The translations under genes and the position numbers were made by a program. DNA of 64,000 nt from Shimia aestuarii (GTDB lineage: Bacteria; Pseudomonadota; Alphaproteobacteria; Rhodobacterales; Rhodobacteraceae): contig NZ_FOTQ01000001.1 of the NCBI RefSeq assembly GCF_900114635.1, positions 186,001 to 250,000 on the forward strand, written 5' to 3'. Of the stretch, positions 20,117-29,173 are shown in pieces (within the stretch, counting starts at the first letter, position 1; every line of letters begins with the position of its first letter). A model generated the notes under the pieces. It saw only the letters and a program-made list of their open reading frames with translations, made no database searches and had not been told where the DNA came from.

Positions 20117-20908
20117 CTAGCGCAGTTTTGGCGGATTGTCGGGATCGCTTCCCGGCGGCGCGGGGGCGTAGTCCTGCGGCAACTCCGGTTCGGGCAGGTC
20201 AAAGCGCAGCCCCGATCGGGCGAGGTGCCCGGCAACCGGATCAGAGGCCGCGAAGAACCCCACATCCAGCGCCCCGGCTTCGATCCCGGAAAAGGTCAGC
20301 GCTTCGTTGACCGCCTTGGCAAGTGCCGACTGCGCCTCGGGAAGCGCGTCGACGAAGCCCAGCAGGTGTGATTTCGCGCCGCTGTCATAGGTGATCCCTA
20401 CCAGATAGGCCATGCGGGCAAGCCCGGCGGCCGTGCTCAACTTGGCATCCAGCGCCGTCAAAAGAATATCCGGCAATCCGGCAGGCGCCGAAAAACTCTC
20501 CGGGCGCGCTTCGACCTCATCGGGAGTATGGGTCAGGGTTTCGCGCAACCACCCCACCGCCTCGGGCGGGATCAGGATCGCACTTGGGGCCACTTCCGGA
20601 TTGACCGCGAGGCCGATCCCCTGGCCAGCCAGCATACCGGCGATGATCCGCCCGGACATGGCCGCATAGGCCGCGACGCGACCGACGAAGGTCGACAGGC
20701 GTTCCTCCGTATCGAAGACCAGCACGAAAGACGCATCCGAGGTTTCGAAGACCTCGGGTGAGATATTGTCGTCCTCGATATCCTTTTCCAGAAGCAGGAA
20801 CAGTTCGGCATCCGCCAGTCGTTCATAGAACCGCAGCCGCGCGCCGTCATCTTCCGGCGAGGCCTCCATCGCCGCGAATGCGCGGTCCAGTGGGGTTGCT
20901 TCACTCAT
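20117..20908 (-). CDS. SseB-family protein
   Basis: 263 residues. The N-terminal half fits the SseB N-domain (FYERLADAELFLLLE...FVLVFDTEERLSTF) and the C-terminal half the SseB C-domain, ending in an acidic/proline tail. The family's molecular role is not settled. Start at 20908 in an ATGA overlap with the uracil-DNA glycosylase gene upstream, so the two are cotranscribed. Confidence 0.8.
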   Translation of the reverse strand: MSEATPLDRAFAAMEASPEDDGARLRFYERLADAELFLLLEKDIEDDNISPEVFETSDASFVLVFDTEERLSTFVGRVAAYAAMSGRIIAGMLAGQGIGLAVNPEVAPSAILIPPEAVGWLRETLTHTPDEVEARPESFSAPAGLPDILLTALDAKLSTAAGLARMAYLVGITYDSGAKSHLLGFVDALPEAQSALAKAVNEALTFSGIEAGALDVGFFAASDPVAGHLARSGLRFDLPEPELPQDYAPAPPGSDPDNPPKLR

Positions 20909-21486
20909 TCCAGCACCTCCTTCAGGCGCCCACGCAGCGCGGGCAAGAGTTCGTCTTCGAACCATGGGTGTTTCTTCAGCCATGCCGTATTGCGCCAGGA
21001 CGGATGAGGCAAGGGAAAGACGTCGGGCGCATGGTCGCGCCATGCCGCGACAGTTGCCGTCACACCCGCCTTGCCCCCCAGGTGCCACTTCTGAGCATAA
21101 CCGCCCACCAGCAACTTCAGGCGCACATTCCCGAGCGCCGCCATTGCCTGATCGCGCCATGTACGTGCGCAGATGGGCGGTGGCGGCAGGTCGCTGCCCT
21201 TGGAGTCATAGCCCGGAAAACAGAAGGCCATTGGCAGAATGGCAAACCGCTCCCGGTCATAGAAGGTGTCCCCGTCCACGCCCAACCAGTCCCGTAACCT
21301 GTCGCCGGAAGGGTCCGTAAAGGGCCGCCCGCTCTCATGCACCCGCGCACCGGGGGCCTGCCCGACGATCAGGACACGTGCGCTGGCGCGGAACCAGACT
21401 ACCGGGCGCGGTGCATGCGCGGTGGCCGTGGCCGCAAAACGCGCCTCGCATAGCCGACAGGCCCGGATGTCTTCGATCACTCCCAT
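20905..21486 (-). CDS. Uracil-DNA glycosylase-family protein
   Basis: About 193 residues from the ATG at 21486. Superfamily motifs: VGQAPGARVHESGRPFTDPS near the N-terminus and LPHPSWRN towards the C-terminus (H-P-S motif). The form with a leading CRLCEARF segment matches the small family 4/5-related proteins, though I do not see a full four-Cys Fe-S set. It is expected to remove uracil or related lesions from DNA. Confidence 0.8.
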   Translation of the reverse strand: MGVIEDIRACRLCEARFAATATAHAPRPVVWFRASARVLIVGQAPGARVHESGRPFTDPSGDRLRDWLGVDGDTFYDRERFAILPMAFCFPGYDSKGSDLPPPPICARTWRDQAMAALGNVRLKLLVGGYAQKWHLGGKAGVTATVAAWRDHAPDVFPLPHPSWRNTAWLKKHPWFEDELLPALRGRLKEVLE

Positions 21487-21509
21487 GCGCCTTCCTATAG
21501 CTTGCGCCA

Positions 21510-21574
21510 ATTATTTCGACAATTTTCGAAATAATACTTGCGCAAACCTGATATTTCGATATTTCTAGAAATAT
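21510..21574 (+). promoter_or_regulatory. Two palindromic operators of the ArsR-permease operon
   Basis: ATTATTTCGA...TCGAAATAAT (21510-21535, 6-base loop) and the perfect 16-bp palindrome ATATTTCTAGAAATAT (21559-21574). The second overlaps the ArsR start codon (21573). The AT-rich dyads are typical of ArsR/SmtB binding sites and indicate autoregulation. Confidence 0.7.
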
Positions 21575-21917
21575 GAAACATGATGATCTAACCGATATCT
21601 CCCTTGAAGTCGCCGCCTCAACCTTTGCCGCGCTCGGTTCTGAACAACGGCTTTCGGTCCTGCGGTGCCTTGTGCGCGCGGGCAATGACGGCCTGTCGAT
21701 CGGAGAGCTTGGTCAGCGTACTGGCGTGACCGGTTCTACCCTGACCCACCACATGAAGATTCTCGCGCAAGCGGGGCTTGTGCGGCAGGAAAAACAAGGC
21801 CGCTCTATCATCTGTGCCGCCGTCGCTTATGACGCGGTTCACCAGCTATCGCACTTCCTGCTCAGGGAATGTTGCGCCGACTCCTCCCAGCCCGACAAGG
21901 ACCACGATCATGGCTGA
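21573..21917 (+). CDS. ArsR/SmtB-family repressor
   Basis: 114 residues with a winged HTH (LVRAGNDGLSIGELGQRTGV, GSTLTHHMKILAQAGLV, REKQGRSI-type wing). A Cys pair near the C-terminus (ECC) could bind metal or metalloid. No Shine-Dalgarno is visible before the ATG, which lies inside an operator palindrome, so translation may be leaderless. Overlaps the permease gene by 8 bases. Confidence 0.85.
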   Translation: MKHDDLTDISLEVAASTFAALGSEQRLSVLRCLVRAGNDGLSIGELGQRTGVTGSTLTHHMKILAQAGLVRQEKQGRSIICAAVAYDAVHQLSHFLLRECCADSSQPDKDHDHG

Positions 21918-22944
21918 AACAACCCATACCCACACATCACCGGGCAGCCGGTGGGGACGCATCGACAAGGCGTGGGGGGCACTGATCCTCATCCTCGTTG
22001 CCCTCGCCATGCTGGATCGCGGCCAACTCTTCCCCACGGTACAATTCGCCACCCGGGCGCTTCTGAATACGGCCCCCTTCATCCTGTTCGCGGTCTTTGC
22101 CATTGGCTATCTCAAGGCGACGGGCGCGGAAAACCTGCTGGCCAAGGCCTTTGAAGGGCGCGAGACCCGCATGATCCTGTTCGCGGCCCTGCTGGGCGGG
22201 CTGGCGCCCTTCTGCTCCTGCGAGGTCATCCCCTTTATCGCGGCGCTTCTGGCGGTGGGTGCACCCCTGTCCGCGGTCATGGCCTTCTGGCTGGCCTCGC
22301 CCTTGATGGATCCGGCCATGTTCGCGATCACATCCGGCACGCTGGGCTTCGACTTCGCACTGGCCAAGCTGATTGCCGCGGTCGGCCTTGGTCTGATGGG
22401 GGGCTTTGGCACGATGCTGCTCAAGAACACGCCCGTCTTCACCGATCCTCTGCGCGAAAAACCCCAGGTCGGCGGCTGTTGCGGTGTGAAAAAACCCTTC
22501 TCAGGCAAACCAGTGTGGAAATTCTGGACCGAGACTGATCGCCGCGACACCTTCCGCGACGCGACCACGGAGAACTTTCTGTTCCTGCTCAAATGGCTGG
22601 CGCTGGCCTATGTGATCGAGGCGCTCATGATCCACTATGTCCCGGCAGACTTGATTGCAGGCGTGCTGGGCGGCACCGGGCTCATGCCGATCCTTCTTGG
22701 CGCACTGGTCGGCGCTCCAGCCTATCTCAATGGCTACGCCGCTGTGCCGATGGTGGATGCGCTTCTGGAACAAGGCATGTCTAACGGTGCGGCAATGAGC
22801 TTTGTCCTCGCTGGCGGCGTGAGCTGCATCCCCGCCGCCATCGCGGTTTGGGCACTAGTGAAACCTCGGGTATTCTATGCCTATCTCGGCTATGCCATGC
22901 TCGGCGCGTTGATTGCCGGGGTAGCATGGCAGGCTGTCGCCTGA
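21910..22944 (+). CDS. ArsP/YraQ-type permease
   Basis: 344 residues with about eight membrane helices, two repeated halves. The conserved segment FCSCEVIPFIAALLAVGAPL with its Cys pair and a central GGCCGVKKP loop place it in the DUF318 permease family, which includes the organoarsenical exporter ArsP. Its coupling to an ArsR repressor supports metal or metalloid export. The exact substrate is not proven. Confidence 0.8.
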   Translation: MAETTHTHTSPGSRWGRIDKAWGALILILVALAMLDRGQLFPTVQFATRALLNTAPFILFAVFAIGYLKATGAENLLAKAFEGRETRMILFAALLGGLAPFCSCEVIPFIAALLAVGAPLSAVMAFWLASPLMDPAMFAITSGTLGFDFALAKLIAAVGLGLMGGFGTMLLKNTPVFTDPLREKPQVGGCCGVKKPFSGKPVWKFWTETDRRDTFRDATTENFLFLLKWLALAYVIEALMIHYVPADLIAGVLGGTGLMPILLGALVGAPAYLNGYAAVPMVDALLEQGMSNGAAMSFVLAGGVSCIPAAIAVWALVKPRVFYAYLGYAMLGALIAGVAWQAVA

Positions 22945-22957
22945 ACATCACACCACG

Positions 22958-22984
22958 GGCAAAGGCGGAATTGTCGCCTTTGCC
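22958..22984. terminator. Hairpin after the permease gene
   Basis: GGCAAAGGCG / CGCCTTTGCC, a perfect 10-bp stem with 7-base loop, 14 bases after the stop. No clear T run follows, so termination is plausible but not certain. Confidence 0.5.
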
Positions 22985-23072
22985 TGAAACACCTGCGGCA
23001 TGGGCGACCGTTGCCCATTGTGCATCTCTCCGCTAAGTCGACATGCAGACTTGAATTCAGGGAGGAGAATTC

Positions 23073-24320
23073 ATGTATCGTGTCTGGGGGTTTCTCACCG
23101 AGTATTCGCTCCTGCTGATCATCGGCGCAGCAATTGCCCTGATCTGGGCAAATCTCGACTATGCCAGTTATCACCATTTCGTCGAGTTCACGCTTTGGGA
23201 TCACGCCCCCATCGGGCATCTGCACGACGGGCATCGCACCCTGACGTTGCATTATCTCGTCAATGATCTGCTCATGGCCCTGTTCTTTGCCATCGCGGCC
23301 AAGGAAGTCTGGGAAGCCGTGATCCTCAAGAACGGAAGCCTGCGTGGCAAAAAGGCTGCCACACCGCTCTTTGCTACTGCGGGCGGCATGTTCGGGCCGA
23401 TCGCGGTGTATCTCGGTCTTGCCATGATCCTCGGATCCGACACCTACAACGCCGTCTCCAATGGCTGGGCGATTCCGACAGCGACGGACATTGCCTTTTC
23501 CTACCTCGTGGGGCGGCTTGTGTTTGGGGCGGGGCACCCGGCGGTGCGTTTCCTGCTGCTTCTTGCCATTGCCGACGACGCCGCCGGTCTGATCATTCTC
23601 GCGATTTTCTACCCCTCCGGTGATCTCGCCCCCCAATGGCTGCTGCTGTCGCTCTGCGCCGCGCTCGCCGTGTTCATTCTCGCGAACTGGTTGCCGCGAC
23701 GGCTGGACAGGGGCAACCAGCTGCGCCCGAACTCCACCTGGGTGCGCCGCAAACTGCATTTTCTCCCCTACTTCATCGCGGCCTGCATCAGTTGGTACGG
23801 CTTCATGCGCTCGGGCCTGCACCCGGCGCTGGGTCTTCTGCCGATCGTACCCACCATACCGCATGCCGACCGCGCCTTTGGCATCTTTGCCGAGGCCGAA
23901 ACCTATCTGCATGACCTCCTGAACGTGATTGAACACGCGCTCAAGCATCCGGTCGAGATCATTCTGTTTTTCTTCGGCCTGTGTAACGCCGGGGTACAGT
24001 TCTCCTCCATGGGCAACGCGACCTGGCTTGTCCTCGCGGGTCTCCTGATCGGCAAACCGATCGGCATTCTCTTGATGGGGTGGATCGCAGCCGTACCGTT
24101 GAAACTGGGCATTCCCGCCGGCATGCGGATCATCGATCTTGTGGTCATCGGCTGTGTCGCTGCCATCGGCTTTACCGTGTCGCTCTTCGTGGCGTCGGTC
24201 GCCTTTGAAACCGGCCCGGTTCAGGATGCTGCCAAGATGGGCGCCCTCTTCAGCTTTGCCGCCGCCGCAATCTCGCTGATCGCGGGCAAGCTGTTCAGGG
24301 TGCAGAAACAAACGCTCTAA
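23073..24320 (+). CDS. nhaA: Na+/H+ antiporter NhaA
   Basis: 415 residues with about twelve membrane helices. The ion-binding Asp pair is in LAIADDAAGL (near residue 168) and the TATDIAFS motif precedes it. It exchanges Na+ or Li+ for protons, fitting a saline habitat. Good ribosome site (GGGAGGAG). Ends before an intrinsic terminator. Confidence 0.95.
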   Translation: MYRVWGFLTEYSLLLIIGAAIALIWANLDYASYHHFVEFTLWDHAPIGHLHDGHRTLTLHYLVNDLLMALFFAIAAKEVWEAVILKNGSLRGKKAATPLFATAGGMFGPIAVYLGLAMILGSDTYNAVSNGWAIPTATDIAFSYLVGRLVFGAGHPAVRFLLLLAIADDAAGLIILAIFYPSGDLAPQWLLLSLCAALAVFILANWLPRRLDRGNQLRPNSTWVRRKLHFLPYFIAACISWYGFMRSGLHPALGLLPIVPTIPHADRAFGIFAEAETYLHDLLNVIEHALKHPVEIILFFFGLCNAGVQFSSMGNATWLVLAGLLIGKPIGILLMGWIAAVPLKLGIPAGMRIIDLVVIGCVAAIGFTVSLFVASVAFETGPVQDAAKMGALFSFAAAAISLIAGKLFRVQKQTL

Positions 24321-24347
24321 AGGCGAATTCACCCCCCGAAACAGGAG

Positions 24348-24374
24348 AAAACCGATGCTCCTGCTCCGGTTTTT
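24348..24374 (+). terminator. Intrinsic terminator of nhaA
   Basis: AAAACCG...CGGTTTT with an inner GAG/CTC pairing and a T5 tail. It overlaps the start of the small open frame at 24355. Confidence 0.65.
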
Positions 24375-24477
24375 CTTGTTTCTCGCCCTATTCTTGCCCC
24401 AGAGAGTTGCTAAACCGACCTGCAATCCGACATATTGGCCCAAAAGCGCCGACAGAGCGTTAAGGGTTTCGGTGTAA
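24355..24477 (+). CDS. Possible 40-residue secreted or membrane small protein
   Basis: ATG preceded by AGGAG at a 7-base spacing, the best ribosome site in the area. The N-terminus is a strong hydrophobic run (MLLLRFFLFLALFLP) followed by a polar tail with Cys, Tyr-Trp-Pro. It ends 31 bases before kpsT. It is too short for database-free assignment and overlaps the nhaA terminator, so it may be chance. Confidence 0.4.
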   Translation: MLLLRFFLFLALFLPQRVAKPTCNPTYWPKSADRALRVSV

Positions 24478-24508
24478 GGTAACGGCAGAGCAGCCCCAGG
24501 AGCAGTCA

Positions 24509-25168
24509 ATGCTCGAGTTTGAAAATGTCAGCAAGTCCTTCTGGACCGGCACGCAGCGCAAGGTGATCCTTGACCGCGTGTCTTTCCGTGTGGAACTGGG
24601 CAACTCGCTGGGCATTCTTGCGCCGAACGGCACGGGCAAGACCACGCTGATCAACATGATGGCCGGACTTGAAAAACCCGACGAAGGCGCAATCCGCCGC
24701 GAATGCCGGATTTCCTTCCCGCTCGGCTTCATGGGCGGCGTCGTGAGCAAACACACAGCTGTTGAAAACAGCCGCTACATTGCCCGGCTCTACGGGCTTG
24801 ACCCGGATTATGTCGAGGCGTTCTGCCGCTGGCTCTGTGGCCTCGGGGAGTATTTCGACCAGCCGCTTGGGACCTATTCGTCGGGCATGCGCGCGCGTTT
24901 CACCTTCGCGCTCTTGCTGGCACTGGATTTCGACATGTATCTGATTGACGAAGGCATGCCCTCGTCGACAGACGTGGACTTCAACAAACGCGCCGGCGAA
25001 GTGCTTCGCGAACGCCTGCGCACAACGACCATCGTGATCGTGTCGCACCAGCCGCAGGTGCTGGAAAAATTTGCCCGCTCGGCCGCCGTGCTGCTGAACG
25101 GGAAATTGTACATGTTCGACACCTTGGAAGAGGCAAAGCAGCTCTATGACTACCAAACCCAAGGCTAA
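24509..25168 (+). CDS. kpsT: Polysaccharide export ABC ATP-binding protein, KpsT-like
   Basis: 219 residues. The signature YSSGMRAR and the LIDE Walker B match the KpsT/CtrD/BexA group that exports group 2-type capsules. The Walker A reads APNGTGKT (residues 38-45), with Ala in place of the usual first Gly. Start supported by CAGGAG. Its membrane partner KpsM is not adjacent. Overlaps the next gene by 23 bases. Confidence 0.9.
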   Translation: MLEFENVSKSFWTGTQRKVILDRVSFRVELGNSLGILAPNGTGKTTLINMMAGLEKPDEGAIRRECRISFPLGFMGGVVSKHTAVENSRYIARLYGLDPDYVEAFCRWLCGLGEYFDQPLGTYSSGMRARFTFALLLALDFDMYLIDEGMPSSTDVDFNKRAGEVLRERLRTTTIVIVSHQPQVLEKFARSAAVLLNGKLYMFDTLEEAKQLYDYQTQG

Positions 25169-26807
25169 GAAGTTTCGAATCCGCCGCTCCCTGCCCGCAA
25201 CGGGGACAGAGGGCGCTACGGCCGTTGCGCGCACCGGTGATCCACAGCCGCCCACCACGCCTCAAACCCCCACCACACCCCAGGCACGCCCCCGCGCCGT
25301 GCCGAACCTGCCGCCGCGTGATGCCGCCACCGGCAAACCGCCTGCCCCCGGCCAGGCAAAATCAGCCGAGCAGGAAATCGACGATATCAAGCGCGAAGGC
25401 CTGACCGGGCGCCAATTGCGCATGGCGCGCCGAATGGCGCAGAAAAACGGACTTGCCGCCACATCCGACTATGACGCCGTGCGCCTTTTGCGCTCCGCAG
25501 GGATCGACCCGTTCGAGCGTGCCAACATGCTCGAACTTGTCGGTCAGCAGGAACAGGCCGCGACCCCCGCCAAGGTTTCGGAAAACCGGGTGCAGCTGCC
25601 CCAGACCATGCCGGTGGACAAGAACACCCTGCCCTCGACTGAAACCCGCTCTCCGGCCGAGATGCGCGCGATCGAGATTGGGGAAATCCAGAAAGATATC
25701 GCCCGCCGCCGCCGCCGTCGTCTCATGCTCATGCTGGCGCGCCTGTCGGTCTTTGTCTTCCTGCCCACCATGTTCGCCGCCTGGTATTTCTACTCGGTGG
25801 CCACGCCGATGTATTCGACAAAGTCCGAATTCCTCATCCTGCAGGCGGACAATACCGGCGGCACCGGGCTTGGTTCCTTGCTGTCGGGCACACAGTTCGC
25901 CACCAACCAGGACAGTATCGCAACCCAGAGCTATCTTGCCTCCAAGGATGCGATGGTGCGTCTGGATGCCGATGAGGGGTTCAAGAATGTCTTTGCCGAC
26001 CCGACCATCGACCCGATCCAACGCCTGCCGCAGAATGCCAGCCATGAACAGGCGTACAAGCTTTACAAGAAATACGTGAAGATCGGCTATGACCCGACCG
26101 AAGGCGTGATCCGGATGGAGGTTTCGGCCCCCGACCCGGCTGTCTCCGCCGGGTTCTCGCGCGCGCTGATCGGCTATGCCGAAACCCGTGTCGACGACCT
26201 CTCGCAACGCAAACGCGAAGACCAGATGCGCGATGCCCGGCTCAGCCTCGAAAAAGCCAAGGATGACCGCCGCGCTGCTCAGGCCGCCCTTGTGGCACTT
26301 CAGGAAAACTCGGTGCTCGACCCCGAAGGACTCATCGTGTCGCTGCGCAACCAGATTTCCAATGTCGAGATCCAGCTCCAGGAAAAAGAACTGCAACTGG
26401 CCGCGCTCAAGGACAACCCCCGCCCCAACCGCGCCCGCATGGCCGGGGTTGAAGGCGACGTGCGCCGCCTCAAGGACCTGCTTGAACGGCTGCGCGACAA
26501 GATGACCGAGGCGACGGCCGGCGAAAGCTCGCTGGCCCAGCAAACCGCCCAGATCCAGATGGCCCAGGCTGATCTGGCAACGGCTGACCTGTTGATGCAA
26601 TCGGCGCTTCAGACCTTGAAACAGACCGAACTCGAAGCCAATCGTCAGGTGCGTTACCTGACCACCTCGGTGGAACCGGTGGCCTCGCAGGATCCCTCCT
26701 ATCCGCGCAGCTTCGAAAACACCGTCTTGGCCTTTCTCATCTTTTCGGGCATCTATCTGATGATTTCGCTGACCGCGTCCATCCTCAGAGAACAGGTGTC
26801 CTCGTAG
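25146..26807 (+). CDS. Capsule export inner-membrane protein, KpsE/CtrB-like
   Basis: 553 residues. About 195 mainly cytoplasmic, Pro- and Arg-rich residues come first, then a membrane helix (about 198-220), a periplasmic Wzz-type region with a long coiled coil (about 355-480), and a second helix near the C-terminus (VLAFLIFSGIYLMISL). This is the PCP-3 arrangement of KpsE/BexC/CtrB, which link KpsMT to the outer-membrane channel. The N-terminal extension is much longer than in E. coli KpsE. Confidence 0.85.
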   Translation: MTTKPKAKKFRIRRSLPATGTEGATAVARTGDPQPPTTPQTPTTPQARPRAVPNLPPRDAATGKPPAPGQAKSAEQEIDDIKREGLTGRQLRMARRMAQKNGLAATSDYDAVRLLRSAGIDPFERANMLELVGQQEQAATPAKVSENRVQLPQTMPVDKNTLPSTETRSPAEMRAIEIGEIQKDIARRRRRRLMLMLARLSVFVFLPTMFAAWYFYSVATPMYSTKSEFLILQADNTGGTGLGSLLSGTQFATNQDSIATQSYLASKDAMVRLDADEGFKNVFADPTIDPIQRLPQNASHEQAYKLYKKYVKIGYDPTEGVIRMEVSAPDPAVSAGFSRALIGYAETRVDDLSQRKREDQMRDARLSLEKAKDDRRAAQAALVALQENSVLDPEGLIVSLRNQISNVEIQLQEKELQLAALKDNPRPNRARMAGVEGDVRRLKDLLERLRDKMTEATAGESSLAQQTAQIQMAQADLATADLLMQSALQTLKQTELEANRQVRYLTTSVEPVASQDPSYPRSFENTVLAFLIFSGIYLMISLTASILREQVSS

Positions 26808-27641
26808 ATGAAACATGTTGATATCGCCGGACTGACCGTTGGCAATGACTGCCCGCTCACGGTCATCGCCGGCCCCTGCCAACTCGAAAGCGCAGACCAC
26901 GCTCAGATGATCGCCGGGCGCATGAAAGAGGTGTGCGATGCCGCAGGCGCGCAATACGTCTTCAAGGCCAGCTATGACAAGGCCAACCGCACCTCCGTTT
27001 CGGGCAAACGCGGCCTTGGCATCGAAGAGGGACTGTCCGTTCTTGCAGGCGTGCGCAAGGAGATTGGGGTGCCTGTCCTCACCGACGTTCACACAGAGGC
27101 CCAGTGCGCCCCCGCGGCTGAAGCCGTCGACATCCTTCAGATCCCAGCATTCCTGTGCCGCCAGACCGATCTTCTTCTGGCAGCCGGCGAAACCGGGGCC
27201 GCGATCAATGTGAAAAAGGGGCAGTTCCTTGCGCCTTGGGACATGGACAATGTCGTCGCCAAGGTCGAAAGCACCGGCAACTCCCGCATTCTGCTGACCG
27301 AACGCGGTACGTCTTTTGGTTACAACACCCTTGTGGCCGACATGCGGGCTTTGCCCCGCATGGCCCAAACTGGCTACCCGGTCGTGATGGACGCGACCCA
27401 TTCCGTGCAACAGCCCGGCGGCCAGGGCGGCAGTTCTGGCGGCCAACGTGAATTTGCGCCTGTCATGGCCCGTGCTGCCGTTTCACTCGGAATCGCCGCC
27501 GTTTTCATCGAAACGCACGAAGATCCCGATAACGCGCCCTCAGACGGTCCAAATATGATACAGCTTGACCAGATGTCTGCTTTGATTGAAACCCTGATGG
27601 CCTTTGACCGCCTTGCCAAGGCAAACCCGATCAACCTTTGA
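26808..27641 (+). CDS. kdsA: 3-deoxy-8-phosphooctulonate synthase
   Basis: 277 residues, KDO-8-phosphate synthase: phosphoenolpyruvate + D-arabinose 5-phosphate. Motifs include AGPCQLES, FKASYDKANRTS and the DATHSVQQPG metal/active-site region. It abuts the KpsE-like stop codon directly. Kdo is needed for lipopolysaccharide and for the Kdo linker of group 2 capsules, consistent with the operon. Confidence 0.95.
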   Translation: MKHVDIAGLTVGNDCPLTVIAGPCQLESADHAQMIAGRMKEVCDAAGAQYVFKASYDKANRTSVSGKRGLGIEEGLSVLAGVRKEIGVPVLTDVHTEAQCAPAAEAVDILQIPAFLCRQTDLLLAAGETGAAINVKKGQFLAPWDMDNVVAKVESTGNSRILLTERGTSFGYNTLVADMRALPRMAQTGYPVVMDATHSVQQPGGQGGSSGGQREFAPVMARAAVSLGIAAVFIETHEDPDNAPSDGPNMIQLDQMSALIETLMAFDRLAKANPINL

Positions 27642-27671
27642 ACGACCCCCAAATAAAAGAGATTATTTGCA

Positions 27672-29168
27672 ATGACCCGTCCAATTTACGACGTCGCTCC
27701 GAACACCTGGGAATTCCTGCGCGATCCGATGATCAAGCCGACCGGCTTTCGCGAATATGATGCGCGGTGGAAGTTCCCGGACGAAATCAACCTGCCCGGC
27801 ATGACCGCACTGGGCCTGGGTCTGGGCACGCAGATGCGTCGGCGCGGCATCGACCCGGTCATCGCCGTGGGCAACGACTATCGCGACTATTCTCTGTCGA
27901 TAAAACATGCGCTGATCCTTGGCCTGATGCGCGCCGGGATCACGGTCAAGGATATCGGCCCGGCAGTCTCGCCCATGGCTTACTTCTCGCAATTCCACCT
28001 CGATGTGCCCGCCGTGGCCATGGTCACCGCGTCGCACAATCCCAATGGCTGGACTGGGGTCAAAATGGGATTTGACCGCCCGCTGACCCACGGACCGGAC
28101 GAGATGGCCGAACTGCGCGACATCGTCCTGAACGGCGATTTTGAAGAAGCACCCGGTGGCGCCTATGAATTCGCCGAAGGCGTGAAAGACGCCTATATCG
28201 ACGATCTGGTGGGCGACTTCAAAATGTCCCGCCCGCTCAAAGTGGTTTGCGCCACCGGCAATGGCACGGCGGCCGCTTTCGCGCCCGAGATTTTCGAACG
28301 CATCGGCGTCGAAGTCGTGCATTCCCATACCGAGCTTGACTACACCTTCCCCAACTACAACCCCAACCCTGAAGACATGCACATGCTGCATGACATGGCC
28401 GACACACTCAAGGCCACAGGCGCCGACCTGGCACTCGGTTTTGACGGGGATGGCGACCGCTGCGGCGTGGTCGATGACGAGGGTGAAGAGATCTTTGCCG
28501 ACAAGGTCGGCGTGATCATGGCCCGCGATCTCTCCAAGATCTACCCCAACGCCACTTTCGTCGCCGACGTGAAATCCACCGGTCTTTTCGCCGCCGACCC
28601 CGAGCTTCAGGCCAACGGCGTCACCGCCGATTACTGGAAAACCGGCCACAGCCACATGAAGCGCCGGGTCAAGGAAATCGGCGCCCTGGCAGGATTCGAG
28701 AAATCCGGCCACTACTTCCTCGCCGAACCCATCGGGCGCGGCTATGACTGCGGCATGCGCGTCGCCGTCGAGGTCTGCAAAATGCTCGACCGCAATCCGG
28801 ACAAATCCATGTCCGACCTGCGCAAGGCCCTGCCCAAGACGTGGTCCACACCCACCATGTCCCCCTATGCCGCCGATACCGAGAAATACGACATCCTCGA
28901 ACGGCTGGTCGCGAAACTGGTGGCGAAACACGAAGCGGGCGAAACCTTCGCCGGTCGCGCCATCAAAGAGGTCGTCACCGTCAACGGCGCCCGCGTCATC
29001 CTCGACAATGGCTCATGGGGCCTGGTGCGCGCCTCGTCGAACACCCCGAACCTGGTCGTGGTCTGCGAAAGCGCCGAAAGCGAAGCCGAAATGCGCGCCA
29101 TCTTCGACGCGCTGAACGAGGTGATCCGCACCGAACCCGGCGTCGGCGAATATGACCAGACGATCTGA
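27672..29168 (+). CDS. Phosphomannomutase/phosphoglucomutase
   Basis: 498 residues, alpha-D-phosphohexomutase family. The phosphoserine loop is TASHNPNGWTG, the magnesium loop DGDGDRCG and the sugar-binding loop EKSGHYF. It interconverts hexose 1- and 6-phosphates for nucleotide-sugar synthesis and probably feeds surface polysaccharide. 30 bases after kdsA on the same strand. Confidence 0.92.
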   Translation: MTRPIYDVAPNTWEFLRDPMIKPTGFREYDARWKFPDEINLPGMTALGLGLGTQMRRRGIDPVIAVGNDYRDYSLSIKHALILGLMRAGITVKDIGPAVSPMAYFSQFHLDVPAVAMVTASHNPNGWTGVKMGFDRPLTHGPDEMAELRDIVLNGDFEEAPGGAYEFAEGVKDAYIDDLVGDFKMSRPLKVVCATGNGTAAAFAPEIFERIGVEVVHSHTELDYTFPNYNPNPEDMHMLHDMADTLKATGADLALGFDGDGDRCGVVDDEGEEIFADKVGVIMARDLSKIYPNATFVADVKSTGLFAADPELQANGVTADYWKTGHSHMKRRVKEIGALAGFEKSGHYFLAEPIGRGYDCGMRVAVEVCKMLDRNPDKSMSDLRKALPKTWSTPTMSPYAADTEKYDILERLVAKLVAKHEAGETFAGRAIKEVVTVNGARVILDNGSWGLVRASSNTPNLVVVCESAESEAEMRAIFDALNEVIRTEPGVGEYDQTI

Positions 29169-29173
29169 TCCCC

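Noticed and set aside
25362-27446. 694-codon leftward open frame opposite kpsE and kdsA
   Set aside because: Spans two certain genes and reads as low-complexity His/Gly sequence.
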